DNA of 64,000 nt from Fragilaria crotonensis (GCA_022925895.1 JAKSYS010000273.1:1-64000), one strand, 5' to 3'; shown: positions 43,887 to 54,972, counted from the stretch's first letter. A program made the numbers and translations. Notes: generated by a model from the letters alone, not told the origin.

Positions 43887-44408
43887 AGTGGACACAGAAA
43901 GATAGAAGATATTAAATTTTCACAGCGACATTGAGCGATGTTGGTGAAGAGTCAATGAAGATAGTTTTGAAAGTTGTTTGTTGTATGTAAAGAATTGTGG
44001 TCGTCTTTATTTCAGCGTGGGCGATGACAAGGTCGATGGATCAAAACAGTCGTTGATGCCAATGAATTCATGAGCCGGTCGGCTTTCTTTGTACACTTTC
44101 TCAGTTGGGTCGCCCCCGAGGCTCCCCATTGCCTTCGTAAGTTGTCAACACTCGCTGCCGAGATTGGCTTCGTGGCAATTTCTGTGCGATTGCTATGCAT
44201 TTGTATGTTTTCAATAATTCTTGCGAATCGACTTCACCGCACACACCGGAGCATCATACATCGTGGTTTACTAGACCCTACGATGCGTTATCTTGGAGTT
44301 TGCTCAATCCTGAAACCGTTATTTACCGTGCCAGAGTACACTTAAGTGAATTCTTCTACATGTATGGATGAACGTGTATGTCATATGCTTATGTCGTATG
44401 GACGTATG
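43887..44408. other. gap between GMD and the DIRS-type element
   Basis: About 520 bases containing the GMD 3' UTR. A 91-codon frame on plus has no support. Confidence 0.4.
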
Positions 44409-45036
44409 GGCGGGACTCTGAATCACCCCGCCTCAGTGGTTGCTCGTTTCGTGGCAGTGGCTGGTAATGCAGTGTGGTGACGGTAGGGATAAATGTAGTG
44501 TACTGGTGGTAACGATGTCTTTACTGAGTACCAGTGCATGACATCTGAGATAAAAACGGCACCCGAAGCCGCAGCCGGCCGATTTTTTGCAGAGGCTTTT
44601 GGCCGCAGCCGGCCGTATGCCGATATGTGAGCCCGGCCGTACCCGTCTGCAGTCCGACAGTCCATGCCCGCACAGGGCCGCAGCCGGACTGTCACTGCCC
44701 GTACCCGTACCCGGCCGCACTCGTAAGGAAGTACAGTACATAGTACAAACATAGTACACAGTACTGTACTGACAGTAGTTGTCAGCAACCACCGTACCCG
44801 TGAAAAATGACAGGTGATCCGCCCTTTACCCGCGATTGGCCGAAAAGTGATAGGAATCGACCGGAGCCGGCCGGAACCGGCCGGGACCTAAATACAAGGA
44901 CCGCAGCCGCCCGAAATCACGGCCGGCCCGCGGTTTCCGGCCGGCTGCGGCTAACGGGCCCCGATGTCATGCACTGCTGAGTACCCTTCCCGACCCACCA
45001 GTGTGCGAGTTTCTCCCGATGAAGTTGCTCGGAGTG
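44409..45036 (-). repeat. DIRS-type terminal repeat B2, interrupted by an hAT-type element
   Basis: Without the 445-bp insertion and its duplicated 8 bp this is 175 bp, equal to B1. Only one substitution is obvious between the two (GGTAACGATG against GGTGACGATG). Confidence 0.9.
44532..44976. mobile_element. 445-bp hAT-type element nested in the DIRS-type repeat
   Basis: Ends CAGTGCATGACATC and GATGTCATGCACTG are perfect inverted repeats. CTGAGTAC flanks both sides (44524-44531 and 44977-44984), an 8-bp duplication. The uninterrupted sequence TTTACTGAGTACCCTTCCC is present in the sister repeat B1 near 45464-45482, an exact empty site. The interior is G/C-rich with many CCGGCCG and CCCGTACCCG phrases in both orientations. 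Confidence 0.95.
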
Positions 45037-45046
45037 GGCGGGTGGG

Positions 45047-45352
45047 GAAGCTAAAACTAGACTACTAGTATCTCGCAAAGCGCCCCGTTGGTGACCGTCA
45101 AGGTTGCGGTGACCAGCCTGTGTGCTTTGCTCGTGTCGTCTGAAGTTGCGGTGCCGTTGCGCCGCTTCCAAACGAACAATGAGACATGAGTGGATATCCG
45201 TTCAAGACGCCGAATTTCTTTTAATACGTAGGGCTACGAATCGCTGCTGTATCTTGAAGTATTCTGCGGAACGTAGACACTGTGTAGGATGTAGTGAGTG
45301 TAGAATGTGGTGAGCAGCCACGCCGTACCTGCACTTCGCTACCCACTGACGG
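45047..45352 (-). repeat. DIRS-type terminal repeat A2
   Basis: Direct repeat of 52313-52619 (A1), with one single-base length difference and one substitution seen by eye over 306 bp. Confidence 0.95.
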
Positions 45353-45525
45353 CGGGACTCTGAATCACCCCGCCTCAGTGGTTGCTCGTTTCGTGGCAGT
45401 GGCTGGTAATGCAGTGTGGTGACGGTAGGGATAAATGTAGTGTACTGGTGGTGACGATGTCTTTACTGAGTACCCTTCCCGACCCACCAGTGTGCGAGTT
45501 TCTCCCGATGAAGTTGCTCGGAGTG
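45351..45525 (-). repeat. DIRS-type terminal repeat B1
   Basis: 175-bp direct repeat of B2 (44409-45036). It begins GGCGGGACTCTG at the A2/B1 junction and ends CTCGGAGTG next to the recombinase gene. Confidence 0.95.
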
Positions 45526-45581
45526 CCCAGGACGCCAGAGGCACAAGAGGGCGGGGGGCGCGAAGCGACCAGGGGTGGGTG

Positions 45582-48256
45582 TTAGCCAGGTCCGAGCCGA
45601 TATACGCCCCCGTGAAGCATGGCGGCCGAGAGGCCGGTCATGACGGGTTGGGCTTGGACGTGGAGGTACCGGTAGAGCTCGTCAGAGCGCCACCGGCCGA
45701 CCATCTTGATACAATCGCTGGGGACACCGGCGCACAGCAACGCCATGGCGCCCCCGGCGCGGGTGGAGCGGGCGGAGACATCGGCGGCGGTGAAAGAAGG
45801 GTCGGGGTAGAGCGCAAGAGCAGAGCGAAGGCGCTGGGTGATGTCCGTGGGGAGGACATAGTGAAAGGAGGGGCCGGCCCCCGCAGCAAAGGCATTCAGG
45901 GGGGTGGTGGGCGGCATCACAAGGTGGTTTTTGGTGACTTTTTAAAAATAAATTGCATTCAATATATATTGTGAGTGGACGGGGACTATTCACCAAATAA
46001 AATTGTTAACAACATTTAGTTTGATTCTTCATCGTTTATATTTATATTACATTTTAAAAGTTTAACATTTGTCATTTGCTTTGTTGATTTATATCACCAT
46101 GTGGATTGTAATTACAATGTTAAAATTGAATACAATGACAATTATAAAGTCAAAACAGGCTTAAACTTCAAGTACATACACACTCATTTTTAATTCATCA
46201 CATGTTGGTTGATTTATACCAGCATGTGGATTGTGCGACCATTGTTTAAATTATGTGCTACGACAATTTAATTCAAAACACGCCTAAAACTCTGAATATA
46301 TTTACGCTCTGATCCATTCAAGCTTCGAACCAAATCGTGGCTCCTCCTTTTCTCCCTCATCCAAAATCCACAATGCTGCACCCCAAACAATTCAACACTT
46401 TTTGACTCAACCCTGATGGCGCCTGACTTGAGTCAATCCTCATTGTCTGGCTGCATTTGCATTGTAATGACCGTGACAATGTTGTCATAAACCGAACAAC
46501 AACACGGCAATCCTCGAATGATGGTGCTTTTGGCATTCGAGGATTACGTTGTCGTTGTTTTCTTGATCAGTCTTGTCATTGCTGATGTGTTGTGCTACAC
46601 GTACACTGAGTACGTTTCTTATTTGAAACCAGTCCGGGAGACGAATTTGCACTTTGAATTCCTGTAGATATGTACAGTGGTCCTCCTACAAGCACAATTT
46701 CTGGCGGTTTTTTTCAATTTCAAACCAGATGGAGGAGCTGGAATAGTAAATCTTTGAATTCCAGCCATTGTCAGTACCTTGTTAACCTTTTTTGTTATAA
46801 ATGAATTTTAATAGTGATATGAAAACACCAAATTCATCTCTTGAAAAAACGGTTGTTACTGCAGAAATAAATTTATGGTTTTGTTGACTCCAGTAAAAGC
46901 AAATTATGGAATCCACCATTTGTTGATTATGAATTAATGGGATTCACCCTTTGTTGACTCCTGCAGAAATATAATTACGGGATCCAACAATATGTTGACT
47001 CCAGCAGAAATAAATTCATGGAACCCACTGATTTGTTGACTCCTAAAAATATACATTTGTCATAGTTTGATAAATCATCAATTCAATCACCAACTCATAA
47101 AATACTTTGATTTTTATACCTTTAAATCTCAATACAAATTATTTATGCGTAGATATCAGTTTTTAATGTTGAAAGGGGCCATAATTTCAACTATAAACAG
47201 TCATTATTGACTACAACTATATCAACTCACTTTTTACCACCTTGTGATGGGGGCGGTGAGGCGCCGCAAGGCGAGCACCCGCGCGGACAAGGCAAGCACT
47301 GGACACAAGGTCGGGTGCCCGGAGCGGCCGTGGCCGATACGTTCGTTGCGTACCCCATTCTTCTGGCGCGTGAAGGTCAACGTGGCAAAGGTGGCCGCGC
47401 GCACGTCGTCAAGAGGGCAGACCAAAAGGTCCAAGGCGCGACTTCCCACCCACAATTGGAGGTCTTTCAACCGGAAGAGATTGTCCGTAGAATTGGGGAT
47501 GCCCAGGTACTCACCAGGACGTAGAAGAAAGTAGAAGCCAAAGGTCAAGCACTCCGCGGCGGCGTAAGCGGCTGGGGTATCCTCGAGTGTGGCCAGGCTG
47601 ACCATGTGAGCGAGGAGGCCGATGGGAAGGGGTTTGACACGAGACGGCGGGTCATCGGTTGTGGCCCATGCACGGTACAAGGAGCTGAGACGGAAATCGA
47701 GCTGGCCGTGGCTGCTTAGGCGAGGGTCCAGGGCCCCCATGCCGGCATACGCCTGGCCCACCGCACGGAGGGCATCCTCCACTGTGCGAGCGCGGACGGG
47801 TTTACGGCCGGGTGCGATTGTACCGTCGCGGAGGCGTTGGGCGAAGATTTGGAGGAGCGGTACGGGATCCCGAGGGAGGTTGTCGGGGTCGATGCGCAGG
47901 CTGTGGCAGAAATGGACCCATAAGTGCCAGGAACTGGAGGCGGCGGTAACGCGTTGTGGGGATACACGCCGTTTGGTCGCTTGCAGAACAGCGCCCCAAT
48001 CAGCGTCGAGTTGGTGGAGGGCGGCAGTGTCCAGATGCGCCACGGCAATGCCTGAGGGTAACGAGTGTTGAAGTGGGTGAGTAAATCGGTATCGGATAAA
48101 TGCCACAACCGCGATGCATCGTCGGCCATGACGTTCGCCACGCCCGCAATGTGCGAGTGAGTGGGAACGTAACGAAAGTGGCGCTGATGTAACGAATTGA
48201 GGCGGAGGAGATACGCTCGCGGGCCGAATGACGTCGAGGAACCTTTGGTGGACCAC
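45582..48256 (-). CDS. DIRS-type tyrosine recombinase, interrupted by a later insertion
   Basis: The N-terminal and core-binding part lies at about 47.24-48.26 kb (GFYFLLRPGEYLGIPN contains the conserved Arg region). The catalytic C-terminal part lies at about 45.58-45.91 kb, with VSARSTRAGGAMALL, MVGRWRSDELYRYL and the candidate Tyr of that last motif. Between them sits the 1.3-kb element at 45915-47249. Enzymes of this family integrate a circular cDNA by strand exchange, which explains the lack of target duplications. Confidence 0.85.
45915..47249. mobile_element. 1.3-kb A/T-rich inverted-repeat element inserted in the recombinase gene
   Basis: CATCACAAGGTGGT at 45915-45928 and its exact reverse complement at 47236-47249 bound an insertion whose composition is sharply more A/T-rich than its surroundings. 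GGGCGG sits on both sides (45909-45914 and 47251-47256) and may be part of a target duplication, though one extra base intervenes. Inside are two diverged copies of a roughly 120-bp unit (46.06 and 46.18 kb, ACCATGTGGATTGT/AGCATGTGGATTGT), a perfect 12-bp stem with a 13-base loop at 46509-46545 near the centre, and about four copies of a TTGTTGACTCC-containing 45-60-bp unit at 46.88-47.05 kb. No coding capacity; superfamily unknown. Confidence 0.8.
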
Positions 48257-48271
48257 GCCAACGCCGCCGTG

Positions 48272-50048
48272 TTATCGGTACATAGCTATCCATAATGTAC
48301 TTTCGGCCGTGTCCACATGTTGGGCGAGCACGTCCTTGTGCGCGATAAGGGCCGCCAGTTCGAGATCGGAAATGGAAATGGTGCCGTGCGGGTGGTCAGC
48401 TGTCACCAGAGCCCCTCGGATCTGACCGGGAAAGGGCCGACGCCACAAGGTCGGCGGAAAGCCGAGTTCGCTGTGGAGCCGAACCACACACCCCATGCCC
48501 AGACCGCTGGCATCGCTTGCGCCCAGGAAGTGCGGTTCCTTGGGTGCAGTTCCTGCAGACGTGTGGGTCGATCGCGCAGCGCGTCGGCGAGGGTTTTGAA
48601 GTCGGCAGCCATGTCGCGCACGCGTGTCGTGATGCGCACCTGTTGCCTGTTGCGGTGTGAAGTGCATGCTGTAGAATGGAGAAGAGCCCTCGTGACCCCG
48701 GAAGGGCGGGGGACATCGAGCGGAGCTCCCAGAAGTTTGTGCCAGAAGGCAACGGACGCTCGTTTGCGGGAGGCATAAGATGTTGCAAGAGATCGTACAG
48801 TCTATCGAGTCGGTGAGGTGGCAAGTGCATAGTGCACGCCTGGGTATCAAACTCCCAACCCAGGATGCGTTTTGCTGTGCTCCAATATGCATCCCCTGAA
48901 GCATCTTTTCACCGATGCCGGTTCCTTTCTGTACACGGGGTCCGCTTCGTCTAACGGTCGGAGGACCTCGTCGATTGCTGTTAAGGTGTGACGCATGACG
49001 CGTTGTTTTGCGATGCTGTTTGAGCCATGAGCAGGAAATCGTCCACATAGACGTCCACGCTCGCCACAGGCAGCTGCGCACGCGGTCGCCGGTGCGTATC
49101 GCGGCGAGGCTGCCAAGTTGTCCTGTCCTCAACAATGTTGGCCGGGGGTGTTGCTGCAACAGCCTCCAACCGATGCATTGTGCTGTGGAGTCGCTCGGCG
49201 GGGGAGCGGTTACGCAGCCGGTTGTTGGACAGATCGCAAGCAGTTTCGGTCAGTGCACAGAAGTAGGGGGGTGATTCCACCCAACCCATCGGCAAAGCCA
49301 GGGGAAAGGCCACCAACTGGGGCGATCCTGGCGAGGTTGGTAAGACAACTCCTAATTTAGGGATGTCGCGTACGTTAACCCAAACGCGATAAAAACCGTC
49401 AGCAATATCTATCTTTGCGAGATAGACAGGCCCGTAACGAGGGTCGCTCTCCACCACTGTCTGGATGATGCGCTGCAATGCTCGACCAAACTGCATAGCC
49501 TCCTTAGGGGCGAGTGCAATCGTCTCGTCATTCACTGTGGAAAAGCTGTAGTCAACAATCAGACGTGGCCGTCTGTCCCTCTGAGGCACCACCCCAAGTG
49601 GGGACAACCGAAGATTCCGCCAATCCTTGACCTCGTCGTACGGTAGTACCGCCCAATAGCCCTGTGTGCAAAAATCAAGTATCTCGGTAAACACAAAATC
49701 ACGATGCTCATGTGAGGATTTGTGTGGCCCTCGCAGCATTGCCCGACACCGTCGTTCCGCCGTCCAAGGCGCCGTGGATGTGGGAACGCTAGCTCCACGC
49801 TGCCGCAAGTGTTGTAGTAGCCGTGCTGCCTTGTGTGGGAGATCTCGCACGCCGGGCGCCAAATTGGATGCTCCACGTGCGCGTGCGACGAACGAGGTCC
49901 ACCCTTGAGTACGAATTGACGACGCGTTACACTGCGCTAACTTACCGAGCGTGGCTTCTGCCGTTGAGATTGAGGCAGCTTTGCGTTTCGAACCGGCCGC
50001 TGTTACGTCCGCTGCCTGCCAAGGTGGCGCTGTGAGTAGCCAGGACAA
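48272..50048 (-). CDS. DIRS-type reverse transcriptase and RNase H region
   Basis: RT motifs are visible in order: RLSPLGVVPQRDRRPRLIVD, YLAKIDIADGFYRVWV, PMGWVESPPYFCALTE and the catalytic SVDVYVDDFLL. RNase H-like sequence follows downstream toward 48.3 kb. The LGVVPK-like and DDFL forms are characteristic of DIRS rather than copia or gypsy. The region is partly broken. Confidence 0.85.
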
Positions 50049-50078
50049 CTCATTGACAGAGTCGCCCTGGCCTGCCCG

Positions 50079-52025
50079 TCAGGCGGACGTATTGGAGGCA
50101 GAGGGGGCCGCGACATGCTCGCGGCAATAGGCGAGCAGGCGCGTGCGTTCCGCCGCGGACGCAAAATTTGCATGCGTTTGGGCACGACCGCAGTTGTCGA
50201 AGCAGGCCCCACGTAGCCACCACGCGAGGCAAAACTCGTGACCGGCATCGTTTGCGGGTGGACGATGCGCCCTAATTGCCGGACGTGTACCGCCGGGTCG
50301 AACTGCGATACCTGTGAACTCCGCGTCGTGAGTTGGATTTTGAACTCGTGTGGCGTGCGGCTCGGGTTGCGATGCTCTCGCGGTGCCGGCGGTCAACGTG
50401 GATACCCCTGTACTGACAGTGCTGGCGCTTCCTGGGACAGACGTCGAAACCCGTCCACCGCTGCCACTGTTGCCTGCTCGACTGGTTGCCATGTATTCCA
50501 AGGGAAGTGGCACCCAGTTGGCCGAGAGGGGGAAGGTACCACGCTTGAGCTCCGTAACCAACGAGCGAAACTCTGGCAGCTCGACTCCGGTGATGTCCTC
50601 TGCCAGATTTGTGCTCACGGTGTGCATGTATTCGAAAACATTAACTTGTACGGAGCGGACAATGCAAGGAAAGTACACGTTTGCGATGTTTGGATTTCCC
50701 GCGACTTGTTGGAAGCGATCAGTGATGTAAGGGGTCGCATTATTGATTGCTGCCACCAACTGCCAGATTCGCTCCACAAAAGGGTGTGTGGCACCGACTC
50801 CTTGGAACAGTGCTTGGCAAAGCACCGCGTAACGTGTGAGTGTGATGGCGACGTCCATGGTGTCCCGGGGAAACCTCAACTTCTCCTTCTCTTTGATGGC
50901 GGTGTAATCGTGTAAGCTGGCAGCTTGGTCTCCTTGCGCCAGCTGGTTGCTGACACTCGAAACCGCAAGTGCTTCCAGATGGTTTGCTGTGCCGGAGTAG
51001 GCCACCATGAAAGGCTGACAGCCAGAGCTCAGGTCGTCCACGCCGTGCCCCACAAACATGAAACCAATGATCATCTGCTTGAGCCCAGTGGTGATGATAG
51101 GGGTGTACAGGGCAGTGTCCAGCCCTTTGGCCTGGCAAACACGATGGAACTCCTGCGTGAGAAGTGTGTGTTGCTCGCTTTTCGCGCAGTTCGCCAGTCG
51201 TCCCCAAAGGGGTGCGACGTCTTCGGGGCGCGACACGTTGCAAAACCGCAAAAGGGTGCGGTATGTCTCTCGATATACGTCCTGTAGGAGCTTGGGCTCT
51301 TTGACAGTGGCGCGCTCCTCCGGGGCTGTCCCTTCTCTCCCTGGGCGTGCATTTGTGAGCGCTCTCAAGGCACCAGCCAATGTGCCGGTAACCTCAGCGG
51401 TCGCTGGATCGGGATCTCCTAGGGCCGGTAGGTCGGCCCGCACCTTACCAATCAAGTAGCGATATACTTGCTCAGGTAAGTGCACTGCGGTTAGCGGGTA
51501 GTGAACGCACGGTGACCCATTCTGGGCGCCGCCTCCTCCCCTTGCTGTACACGCTGCCCTAAGCCAAATGAGGACGTCAGTGCATGCCGCGACCTCGTCT
51601 CGGGCGAGCATACTACCATAGAGCTCTTGATATACCACCTTTGCAGACATTCGCCGCCTGTGGATGATGAGCGAGGCATAGTGACCTGGCAGCAACTGCA
51701 CATTTCGCGGTCGCACCACTTCGGTTTCGGGATCCGCATCCGTAAATGGTCCCAGTGGCACCGAGGGGTCCTCCCAGGTTGGCATAAGGACGGCCATGGC
51801 TGCCACGGTGGGAACCCGAACTGGTGCCTGCACTAGATGAAACACCGAGTTTGGGACCTCCACAGCCGGGTACTGATGCGGCATGATGTCGCCTTGTAGT
51901 CCCAGTACTTGGTCGTGGAAGCCCGAAGCTTGTTCTCCGGGCATGTCCAAGTAGCGCATAAACCTGTGAAGGATTGTTACTTCGAGCGTGTTTCCGGGTC
52001 CGGTAACTAGGACGAGGAAGTTCAT
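50079..52025 (-). CDS. DIRS-type gag-like protein
   Basis: Open frame of 648 aa from ATG 52025. It contains helical segments and near the C-terminus a Cys/His cluster (CLAWWLRGACFDNCGRAQTH) that could be a zinc knuckle-like nucleic-acid-binding motif. Its position upstream of the reverse transcriptase and lack of other homology suggest the structural protein of the element. Confidence 0.7.
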   Translation of the reverse strand: MNFLVLVTGPGNTLEVTILHRFMRYLDMPGEQASGFHDQVLGLQGDIMPHQYPAVEVPNSVFHLVQAPVRVPTVAAMAVLMPTWEDPSVPLGPFTDADPETEVVRPRNVQLLPGHYASLIIHRRRMSAKVVYQELYGSMLARDEVAACTDVLIWLRAACTARGGGGAQNGSPCVHYPLTAVHLPEQVYRYLIGKVRADLPALGDPDPATAEVTGTLAGALRALTNARPGREGTAPEERATVKEPKLLQDVYRETYRTLLRFCNVSRPEDVAPLWGRLANCAKSEQHTLLTQEFHRVCQAKGLDTALYTPIITTGLKQMIIGFMFVGHGVDDLSSGCQPFMVAYSGTANHLEALAVSSVSNQLAQGDQAASLHDYTAIKEKEKLRFPRDTMDVAITLTRYAVLCQALFQGVGATHPFVERIWQLVAAINNATPYITDRFQQVAGNPNIANVYFPCIVRSVQVNVFEYMHTVSTNLAEDITGVELPEFRSLVTELKRGTFPLSANWVPLPLEYMATSRAGNSGSGGRVSTSVPGSASTVSTGVSTLTAGTARASQPEPHATRVQNPTHDAEFTGIAVRPGGTRPAIRAHRPPANDAGHEFCLAWWLRGACFDNCGRAQTHANFASAAERTRLLAYCREHVAAPSASNTSA

Positions 52026-52312
52026 AGGTTGCCGATCGCTTAGGTGAACTGTCTGATCCCGGAGTAGCGCAGGTGCTGGGACGGCTCCCGCACCTCCGTC
52101 GAAGCGGTATCCGAATAAGTACTCGGCGACGCGATCCCGTGTGGGTCCGTTCTCAGCATCGCTAAGGAGTTCACGGTACGTGCGTGGTCGAGGTATAGCG
52201 GCTGCTATGGGTGCAGGGGGTAACCCCGGTTCACCACCCGGGCACCTGGAATGACTGGTAGGGCCATAACGGCGATTGTCTGTACGAATCGTTCGGTATG
52301 TGCTCGGAGGAA

Positions 52313-52619
52313 GAAGCTAAAACTAGACTACTAGTATCTCGCAAAGCGCCCCGTTGGTGACCGTCAAGGTTGCGGTGACCAGCCTGTGTGCTTTGCTCGT
52401 GTCGTCTGAAGTTGCGGTGCCGCTTGCGCCGCTTCCAAACGAACAATGAGACATGAGTGGATATCCGTTCAAGACGCCGAATTTCTTTTAATACGTAGGG
52501 CTACGAATCGCTGCTGTATCTTGAAGTATTCTGCGGAACGTAGACACTGTGTAGGATGTAGTGAGTGTAGAATGTAGTGAGCAGCCACGCCGTACCTGCA
52601 CTTCGCTACCCACTGACGG
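52313..52619 (-). repeat. DIRS-type terminal repeat A1
   Basis: The outer right end in plus coordinates. Matches A2 at 45047-45352 almost perfectly. It ends CACTGACGG, directly followed by host sequence TGATATGGG. Confidence 0.95.
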
Positions 52620-52971
52620 TGATATGGGTGATATGTGATATGCATATCATAGATCTCGGTGGAGCCCGTACATAGCCCGTACCCCGTAGCCCTTTTCGGG
52701 CCGATCGACCTGTACTTGTACTAGTACCTGCTGGTATCATAAATTCGCGTCGTTGCTTACGACAGTACTCCGAGTACAAGTACCAGTACACGTTGTATGT
52801 ACTACTACTTGTACCATGTAACCATGTACTCGAGTACTCGTACAAGTACCACATTGCTGCCAAACAGCACACAAATGATAGTAGGATACTTAGGTAGGAA
52901 AGTATGCAGATATATGAGAGAGAGCAAGCATTCAAGCATACTCGCTGCTCGAACACTGGGATAATCTTCAG
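52620..52971. promoter_or_regulatory. upstream region of the short-chain dehydrogenase gene
   Basis: About 350 bases between the DIRS-type element and the ATG at 52972. It is rich in GTACTTGTACTAG-like phrases (GAGTACTCGTACAAGTACC), which form short palindromes around GTAC. Confidence 0.45.
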
Positions 52972-54284
52972 ATGAAAATGACAGCAGCCGCTCACGTCTG
53001 GATCCTCATCGGTCCTTGTTTAGCACTGCTGTACGAAGTCACAGTTGTCATTTTTCTGGCAGCCTTTGGAGAAATCTCATGGAATGCAAAGGAATTCTTG
53101 TTCAACAATACTTCATTGTATTTACGATTGGCTCTGCTTGTGGCTTTTCTGTCCCTGTCCATTGAGAGAGACAATCACAATCCACAACAATTCCAATTCG
53201 ATTTCCAATTTACAGTCCTCCTTATCAGTTCTCTGGTCTCCAGTTTCTATCTCATTCGACAAACACGAAGTTTCGTGTCTGGTCCAATACCACCTATTGC
53301 GCTCGATGATGTCAATGACAACAATGATGACTGCGACGACATGAACATGACCAACAAGACAGTTCTCATTACCGGTGCCAATACAGGCATTGGAAAAGAA
53401 ACGGCACGACAATTGGCTGCACGAGGAGCCACTGTTATTCTGGCATGTCGTGATGAACGGAAGGCCAAACAGGCCATGTTGGATATCATGAAATCCAACA
53501 CCAACGCAAAGCTTTTTTTCCTGCAACTTGATCTTTCGTCCTTTGAATCAGTACGAAAAGCGGCCCAGACGTTTGCCACTATGGACTTGCGGAATGACAC
53601 GACAAACTACAACACGGTCAAAGCAACTGTAACCACAAACAACAAACTCGATGTTTTGATCAACAATGCCGGCGTCATGTTCTCGGAAAAACAAATGTCA
53701 CAAGATGGATTCGAAATGTGCTTACAAGCCAATCATCTGGGTCACTTTTATTTACCCTCCTCTTATTGCCACACATCATGAATCATCACAAACCACCGAG
53801 CAAAGCTCGTATCCTTAATTTGACCAGCATTACCTACAAAATGGCTACTGCAAGCGGTGGTGAATTCAATTTTCAAGATTACAATTGCAACGATCGTCCC
53901 TACACTCTCTTTACCACCTACTCTCAATCCAAATTGGCAAACATTCTATTCACCAAGGAATTGGCACGACGATATCCAGATACCATCGTATCTCTGGCCA
54001 TCAATCCGGGCATTGTCCGTACCGACGTGACACGAAACATGTCCAGCTTTCTTCAATACGGCAATTACCTATTTGGATTCCTCGTACGATGGTATCAAAA
54101 GAATCCCACGGAAGGAGCGTATTCGAGTGTATGGGCCGCCACAACACCCACTACCTTGCTCCCCAATGGATCCTTTGTATCCAATTCGAAACCAGAATCG
54201 ACTCTAGAGTATTGTCACAATGAGACTGCTGCCAAGAAATTGTGGGAATGGAGTGCACAAATGGTACAGTGGAAATCAAACTAA
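52972..54284 (+). CDS. membrane-anchored short-chain dehydrogenase, retinol-dehydrogenase-like (one frame break)
   Basis: ATG at 52972. About 110 N-terminal residues hold three hydrophobic segments (WILIGPCLALLYEVTVVIFL, LYLRLALLVAFLSLSI, FTVLLISSLVSSFYLI), unusual for this family and suggesting a membrane anchor. The SDR domain follows from about residue 129: the NAD(P) motif TGANTGIG, DVLINNAGVM, NHLGHF, the catalytic Ser in ILNLTSITYK, YSQSKLAN with the YxxxK pair, and NPGIVRTD. This is the classical SDR order of the retinol dehydrogenase/WW-oxidoreductase-like group; the substrate is unknown. The frame breaks at a run of four T (53746-53749) between NHLGHF and LFTLLLLPHI; five T would make it continuous at about 437 aa. 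Given intact motifs on both sides, a sequencing error is a fair explanation. Confidence 0.85.
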
Positions 54285-54405
54285 TGGAGTACTAAAAGTA
54301 CAGGCTGTCCCCGCATCAAATAGAAATAATGATTGTAACTTTTCTGCCAGAGAAGCACTCTAGCAAACAAACGGCACTATACCCTTTTCTCTCTATTTTC
54401 GCTCC

Positions 54406-54972
54406 AGAGAGTCTTCACTTCGCATTCATCAGGAGCACACACCCGCAAACGTCACTCTATTGAATACTTGCTGCCAGTACCCATTGTGAGCACTGGACTT
54501 CCCACTTTAGACCATATTGAACAGAAAGAAGTAGTTCCCACCTGAGCATGATGATCATCATTAACACCAATCAGTCACCAATATCCTTGCAACGGACATT
54601 TTACAACACATAATCCATACGACTCGACATGGATCCCCAATTAATATGCGCAGCTCCACACACTTATTCCATAGAGCCAAGTTCAACTTTGCTTCATTTT
54701 AGCACGCGAGTCTTCACTTGGTTTTCATCTTGAGCACATGCCACTTAATTCACTCCGATGAACATTTTGCTGCCAGTACCCAATCTGAGCACTGGACTTT
54801 CCACTGTAGAGTAACGAGTAGTAGCGATAACGCGACGCCTAGTCGCTGGGAGTACTGGAGCCCGACTGGGCGAGATGATGACGATGATGACCGCCACTGC
54901 TGTCACCAATATCCTTGCTCCAGTCATATACCAGTACATGATCCATAAGACTCGACATGGATCCCCAGTCAG
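54406..54972. repeat. diverged tandem duplication, about 305-bp period
   Basis: Unit 1 (54406-54652) and unit 2 (54707-54972) share AGTCTTCACTT, TTGCTGCCAGTACCCA, GAGCACTGGACTT, GTCACCAATATCCTTGC and GACTCGACATGGATCCCCA in the same order. Unit 2 overlaps the 3' coding end of the minus-strand gene that starts at 56991, so unit 1 carries a decayed copy of that gene's C-terminus. Confidence 0.85.

Larger units (their letters stand above)
44409..52619 (-). mobile_element. DIRS-type (tyrosine-recombinase) retroelement with split direct repeats
   Basis: About 8.2 kb, read on the minus strand. Parts in sense order: terminal repeat A1 (52619-52313), gag-like gene, reverse transcriptase/RNase H, tyrosine recombinase, then B1 (45525-45351), A2 (45352-45047) and B2 (45036-44409). 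The A1-ORFs-B1-A2-B2 order is the split direct repeat layout of PAT/Ngaro-like members of the DIRS order. There is no target duplication; outer ends and the B1/A2 junction share only GG, as expected for integration by a tyrosine recombinase. A1 and A2 differ at about two positions in 306, so insertion is recent. Two later insertions lie within it, at 44532-44976 and 45915-47249. It is therefore not whole; a few breaks in all. Confidence 0.9.
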
